A stretch of DNA of 64,000 bases from Draconibacterium orientale (lineage in GTDB: Bacteria > Bacteroidota > Bacteroidia > Bacteroidales > UBA12170): NCBI GenBank assembly GCA_020718205.1, contig DYSN01000003.1, positions 1 to 64,000 of the forward strand, given 5' to 3'. The stretch's first letter is position 1. Each line of letters starts with the position of its first letter. Positions 59,382-64,000 of this stretch are shown piece by piece. The notes under the pieces were generated by a model. The model saw only the letters and a list, made by a program, of their open reading frames with translations, was not told where the DNA came from and did not search any database. The position numbers and the translations under genes were made by a program.

Positions 59382-59984
59382 TTATTTCCAGAAACTCGAG
59401 ATAAGTATGACCAGGATTGCAATAATGATAAGAATGGTACCAAGTGTGGCAACATAGGGAAAGAGCCTGTATTCTCTGAATTCGGAAATGTCTTCAAATT
59501 CAAGGGTAGAGTCGGTTGATTCCAGATTGATATTGTCGAATTGTTTTTGGATTTTTAAATAATCCTCGCTCATGGCTTGAATAACAGTGCTCAAGGATTT
59601 TTCCTGTAAGTTGGCTTTGCTGCGCTTTACCAGAATCAAATACTCATCCAGATTTTCCTTTTTTAAAATCATTGCCACATTCCCGAAATACACAATATTG
59701 AAAAGCAACTCCTGAACTCCATCGTTAATAAGCATAGAGTTTGAGAGAATCAGTGTTTCCCAATGACCTTTTTTTACCACTCCTTCTTTCACTACCAAAA
59801 GTTCTTGTTTTTCTTCCCTAAAAATGAAAGTAGTAGGTTTGTCCTGTAATTGTGGGGTATAGCTTATCCAGCTAAAACCCAGAAGTTTTACAGGGTCAAC
59901 GCTGTTGTGATTTAGAAATTGAATTGAATTAAAAGCTTCAATAGTTTCCTTTGATTGGCTGATAAATGATTGATTTATATACAT
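59382..59984 (-). CDS. Hypothetical C-tail-anchored membrane protein
   Basis: 200-aa ORF; only hydrophobic segment is C-terminal LFPYVATLGTILIIIAILVILISSFWK. Confidence 0.65.
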   Translation of the reverse strand: MYINQSFISQSKETIEAFNSIQFLNHNSVDPVKLLGFSWISYTPQLQDKPTTFIFREEKQELLVVKEGVVKKGHWETLILSNSMLINDGVQELLFNIVYFGNVAMILKKENLDEYLILVKRSKANLQEKSLSTVIQAMSEDYLKIQKQFDNINLESTDSTLEFEDISEFREYRLFPYVATLGTILIIIAILVILISSFWK

Positions 59985-60065
59985 TTGTTAATTAAAATTA
60001 GCCTGCACAAATATAATTATTTATTTATGTTTTGAAAGGTTATTTATAATATAACAAAAACTTTA

Positions 60066-61037
60066 TCAAGCCCTGAATTCGTCGTTTTTAAGCTTTTCAT
60101 AAATAGATGATGGGTCTGGGTGATCCTTTACCAGATTTTCAATAGTTTGTTGAGGTGATTTAGTTAAATCCATAAGCATTAACGCGTCGAGGCAGTTGTT
60201 AAAAAGCGGATCGACATTAAAGCCTAAAACTTTTGTTCCCAGTAAACTAATATATTGTCTCACCAAAATGGGTGTGTGAAAACCGGGGTCAAAAGTTTGA
60301 ATATACTTATCCAATTTATTGAAATCGTTGCCAATTTCTTCTGCAAACCATTTTTCGTTAAATTCTTTTGGTAACGATAATTGATAGCTATTCACCGGAT
60401 GAATAAAAGCAGCGGTTTCATGGTCGAAGAAATAATTGTGCAGAAAGTAGAAAATCAGAGATTTAGCCTCTTCGGTATACATGCCACTGATGCTCACTGG
60501 TCCAATTAGATAACGGGCATCGCTGTTTAACACCGAGAAGAGTAGTGCTTTCCACAGAAGAAACAAAGGGGTTGGGCGTTTTTGGTATTCATGAACAATA
60601 AAAGAGCGCCCCAATTCAAGGGATTTCCATAAAATAGGTTCTACTTCCTTGTCTAAATCGAACAGTGTATTTATATAGAACCCCGAAACGCCTTTTTCTT
60701 CCATTATTTTTTTTCCGGGTAGTAGTCTATAGGCTCCAACGATTCTGGTATTCTCTTTATCCCAGATAAATATATGATCGCAAAATTCATCAAATTCATC
60801 CAAATCAATTGATTTTCCTGTACCCTCGCCAACTTCGCGGTAGGTAATTTCGCGCAATCGACCTATTTCGCGAATGGTATACGGTATCTGAGACGATTTG
60901 GCGGTGAAAGCCTGAAATTTCTTTAATTCCACCAATAGCTGACCTGAAAGAAGCCCTATTTCATTTGCAATTAATAACGGGTCTACAGGTTCTATAATAT
61001 TCTCTTGCATCATTTCGATTTCAACAACATTGCACAA
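60066..61037 (-). CDS. GNAT-like N-acyltransferase, OlsB/GlsB-like (aminolipid synthesis)
   Basis: REITYREVGEGTGKSIDLDEFDEFCDHIFIWDKENTRIVGAYRLLPG; ELGRSFIVHEYQKRPTPLFLLWKAL. Confidence 0.85.
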   Translation of the reverse strand: MCNVVEIEMMQENIIEPVDPLLIANEIGLLSGQLLVELKKFQAFTAKSSQIPYTIREIGRLREITYREVGEGTGKSIDLDEFDEFCDHIFIWDKENTRIVGAYRLLPGKKIMEEKGVSGFYINTLFDLDKEVEPILWKSLELGRSFIVHEYQKRPTPLFLLWKALLFSVLNSDARYLIGPVSISGMYTEEAKSLIFYFLHNYFFDHETAAFIHPVNSYQLSLPKEFNEKWFAEEIGNDFNKLDKYIQTFDPGFHTPILVRQYISLLGTKVLGFNVDPLFNNCLDALMLMDLTKSPQQTIENLVKDHPDPSSIYEKLKNDEFRA

Positions 61038-61039
61038 AT

Positions 61040-61864
61040 TTATAAATTCTTTTCTCCAAGTCTGTAAGTAGAATCCCTTAGATGTTTGGTATAATCTTCA
61101 AGGTTTACGAATCTGCCTTGCTCATCAACTGATATGGGCGTTCCAATTTTTATTCGAATTGTTTTTTTATCTCTATTCAAAATTTCTGTTGGAAGTTTTA
61201 GGGTTCTTAGCATTGGATGAATTTTTCCAAGCCAGTGGAAAAGACGTGAGTTTGTTCCTTCGTAAAAAATGGGAACTACAGTTACTTGCTGAGCTCTTAT
61301 AAATTTCATAATGGACTTGGGCCAGGGTTTGTCGGCAATCATTCCTAAATCCTTTCGATAGGTAGAAACTTCACCAGCCGGAAAGATTCCCAATGGACTC
61401 CTATTTTGCAAATGCAAAGAAGCTTTTTTAAGGCCCGAGTAACTGCTTCGCAAGTGCTGCATAGTCTCAAATGGATTCACCGGAATAAAATAACCTTCAA
61501 GATTGGTTATTTTTTGAAGTAAAAAATTAGCCATATATTTGAAGTCAGGACTTCTCTCTGCAATAAATTCAATAGTAATAATGGCTTCGGCAGCTCCAAA
61601 AGGATGATTCCCAATTAAAATAAAAGGCCCGTCCGAAGGGATATTTTCTAAGTCCTGGTCAGATATTTCGTAGCAAATTCCCAGGTCTTTTATAATTCCG
61701 TGGATAAAGTCAATAGGCGAAAGGTGGTGGTTGTCCTGGTATATTTTGTTTATTCTATTGAAACCGAGAATATACAATATGAGTCTGGCCAAGGGCTTTC
61801 CCCCAAATTTTCTCAGGATATTTGAAGCATTCAATAAATCTTCGGGTTTAACTAAACTCACCAT
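61040..61864 (-). CDS. Lysophospholipid acyltransferase family protein, OlsA/GlsA-like (ORF extends to 61945)
   Basis: FILIGNHPFGAAEAI (HPFG variant of the PlsC box); LGIFPAGEVST; VVPIFYEGTNS. Confidence 0.85.
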   Translation of the reverse strand: MVSLVKPEDLLNASNILRKFGGKPLARLILYILGFNRINKIYQDNHHLSPIDFIHGIIKDLGICYEISDQDLENIPSDGPFILIGNHPFGAAEAIITIEFIAERSPDFKYMANFLLQKITNLEGYFIPVNPFETMQHLRSSYSGLKKASLHLQNRSPLGIFPAGEVSTYRKDLGMIADKPWPKSIMKFIRAQQVTVVPIFYEGTNSRLFHWLGKIHPMLRTLKLPTEILNRDKKTIRIKIGTPISVDEQGRFVNLEDYTKHLRDSTYRLGEKNL

Positions 61865-62011
61865 CGGACAACAATCTTTTGCTGACAAAAATACAGGAAA
61901 TTTAATAACCCTTGATATACTTTTAATACAGCTCAAATCTTGCAAACTCGATTCACAACATTTATTGCCGAATCTATGGTTCGTTACTTGTTTTATCTAA
62001 TTTTGCCTTTA

Positions 62012-63907
62012 ATGAGTAATGAACTTTATCATATTCTTTCGAAAATCGATTATCCGGCTGATTTAAAAAAACTATCGGAGGAGGAGCTTGTATTACTGGC
62101 TTCAGAAATACGCAATTTTATTGTTCAGGTGGTTTCTTCTCAACATGGACATCTGGCTTCAAGTCTTGGAGTTGTGGAGCTGAGCATAGCAATTCACTAT
62201 GTTTTCAACGCTCCTTATGATAAAATTATCTGGGATGTTGGTCATCAGGCCTATCCTCACAAAATTCTCACCGGACGAAAACATGTCTTTCATACAAACA
62301 GAAAGCTCTATGGAATTTCAGGATTCCCAAAAATGAGCGAAAGCGAATATGATGCTTTTGGCGTAGGACACTCATCTACCAGTATTTCTGCTGCTTTGGG
62401 CATGGCCGAAGCCTCCCGGATTAAAGGAGAGACCGACAGACAACATGTAGCAGTTATTGGCGATGGAGCCATGACTGCGGGAATGGCCATTGAAGCACTC
62501 AATAATGCAGGTGTTAGCCACAGCAATCTTCTCGTTATTCTCAACGACAACGGTATTGCTATTGATCCCAACGTGGGCGCCATCCATAAATATCTAACCA
62601 ATATTTCTACTTCGCAGACTTACAATAAAATTAAAGATGATCTGTGGAATCTACTGGGGAAATTTGATAAACTGGGGAGTAGGTCGCAATGGCTGGCCAG
62701 TAAAATAGAAGCTGCGCTTAAAACAGCTCTGCTGAAAAACAGCAATATGTTCGAATCGTTAAATTTTAGATACTTTGGACCCATCGATGGACACGATATC
62801 CCCAGATTGGTGAAGGTTCTCAACGATTTGAAAAAAATTAACGGGCCTAAAGTTCTCCACATTATTACCAAAAAGGGCAAAGGACTTCCCGCTGCAGAAA
62901 ATGACCCTGTGACCTATCATGCTCCCGGTACTTTTGACAAAGAAACGGGTTTGCTGGAGAGCAATGAGCAGATTTTATCAACGCCATATAAGTTTCAGGA
63001 TGTATTTGGATTAACATTACTCGAATTAGCTGAACAGGATAAACGGGTTGTGGGAATTACACCTGCTATGTCTTCCGGCTCATCCTTCCATTTTATGAAG
63101 GAAAAATTCCCCGGACGAGTCTTTGACGTGGGAATTGCAGAGCAACATGCTGTAACATTTTCCGCGGGACTTGCTTCGGCTGGTCTGATACCTTTTTGCA
63201 ATATCTACTCCACGTTTATGCAAAGAGCCTACGATCAGGTAATTCATGACGTAGCACTTCAAAGTATTCCGGTAATTTTTTGTTTGGACAGGGCCGGACT
63301 GGTTGGAGAAGATGGTCCTACACATCATGGGGCTTTCGATTTGGCTTATTTTAGAAATATACCAAACATGATAATTGCGGCTCCACTCAACGAGTGCGAG
63401 TTGCGACACATGATGCTAACGGCAAAAAATTATGGAAAGGGACCTATCTCTATCAGATTCCCCCGTGGATTGGGTTATTGGAAAAGAGAGCTTTGCCCAT
63501 TGAAGATGATTCCCATTGGCAAAGCACGTCAGATTTTTTGGGGAGAAAAAATCGCCATTTTGAGTCTGGGAACAGTTGGCAACGACGTTTTAGCTGCTTT
63601 GAATTTATTAGAAGGAAAAGCAAAACCTTCAGTGTACGATATGCGTTTTCTAAAACCACTGGATGAAGAGCTTATTCAAAGGATATTCGCTGAATACTCT
63701 TCCATTCTAACAATCGAAGATGGGAATTTAATAGGTGGTCTTGCCTCAGCTATTGCAGAAATGAAAGTAAAGTATAGTTTTACCGGAAATATAAAAAATC
63801 TGGGCATTCCCGATAGTTTTGTTGAACATGGAAGCACCAGTGAGTTAAAGAAAATATGTGGGTTTGATAAAGATGCCATCATCAATGCGATAAAATATTT
63901 AATTTAA
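62012..63907 (+). CDS. dxs: 1-deoxy-D-xylulose-5-phosphate synthase (ORF extends upstream to 61940)
   Basis: GHLASSLGVVELSIAIHYVFNAPYDKIIWDVGHQAYPHKILTGR; VIGDGAMTAGMAIEALNNAG; DVGIAEQHAVTFSAGLA; LDRAGLVGEDGPTHHGAFDLAYFR. Confidence 0.96.
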   Translation: MSNELYHILSKIDYPADLKKLSEEELVLLASEIRNFIVQVVSSQHGHLASSLGVVELSIAIHYVFNAPYDKIIWDVGHQAYPHKILTGRKHVFHTNRKLYGISGFPKMSESEYDAFGVGHSSTSISAALGMAEASRIKGETDRQHVAVIGDGAMTAGMAIEALNNAGVSHSNLLVILNDNGIAIDPNVGAIHKYLTNISTSQTYNKIKDDLWNLLGKFDKLGSRSQWLASKIEAALKTALLKNSNMFESLNFRYFGPIDGHDIPRLVKVLNDLKKINGPKVLHIITKKGKGLPAAENDPVTYHAPGTFDKETGLLESNEQILSTPYKFQDVFGLTLLELAEQDKRVVGITPAMSSGSSFHFMKEKFPGRVFDVGIAEQHAVTFSAGLASAGLIPFCNIYSTFMQRAYDQVIHDVALQSIPVIFCLDRAGLVGEDGPTHHGAFDLAYFRNIPNMIIAAPLNECELRHMMLTAKNYGKGPISIRFPRGLGYWKRELCPLKMIPIGKARQIFWGEKIAILSLGTVGNDVLAALNLLEGKAKPSVYDMRFLKPLDEELIQRIFAEYSSILTIEDGNLIGGLASAIAEMKVKYSFTGNIKNLGIPDSFVEHGSTSELKKICGFDKDAIINAIKYLI

Positions 63908-63916
63908 AAAAGGCTT

Positions 63917-64000
63917 ATGAATCAGTACATTAGGTTTTGCCGGGGTGGTATGTTTTTGGTTATTTTGGCCATTTTTATTTTGCCCTTCCGCAGCTTTTCC
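63917..64000 (+). CDS. Start of a secreted protein, truncated by the window edge
   Basis: MNQYIRFCRGGMFLVILAIFILPFRSFS signal-peptide-like start. Confidence 0.5.
   Translation, partial: MNQYIRFCRGGMFLVILAIFILPFRSFS

Overview
64-kb window of an ordinary-looking Bacteroidota chromosome. Supporting signs are T9SS C-terminal sorting domains, TAnnTTTG-type promoter elements, and an AT-rich genome with mostly single-copy housekeeping genes. Recognisable core genes: ahpC, mutS, pyrH, lysS, nhaA, ppk1, an LptF/G permease, thiL, uvrC, dxs, a Na+-translocating methylmalonyl-CoA decarboxylase operon with its epimerase, and a glsB/glsA (olsB/olsA)-like aminolipid pair. There is a four-tRNA cluster: Gly-CCC, Gly-GCC, Leu-TAA, Gly-GCC. 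Accessory content: a Fic protein with an operator-like promoter, an R-C-M-like island (PLD-family nuclease, XRE regulator, N6-adenine methyltransferase) with a C10 homopolymer next to the regulator promoter, and an AAA/DUF4143 ATPase bracketed by two look-alike hairpins. The best candidate for an under-described system is a tandemly repeated three-gene module at 38.2-45.1 kb: ECF sigma factor, a protein with a cytosolic N-terminus, one TM and a beta-barrel-like C-terminus, and a secreted T9SS protein with a shared core. Probable gene decay: ahpF carries a frameshift, a nonsense codon and a substitution in its Rossmann motif, and an MNT nucleotidyltransferase is frameshifted. No CRISPR array, IS element, integrase or rRNA was seen. 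All calls come from reading the sequence and supplied ORFs; no database search was possible.
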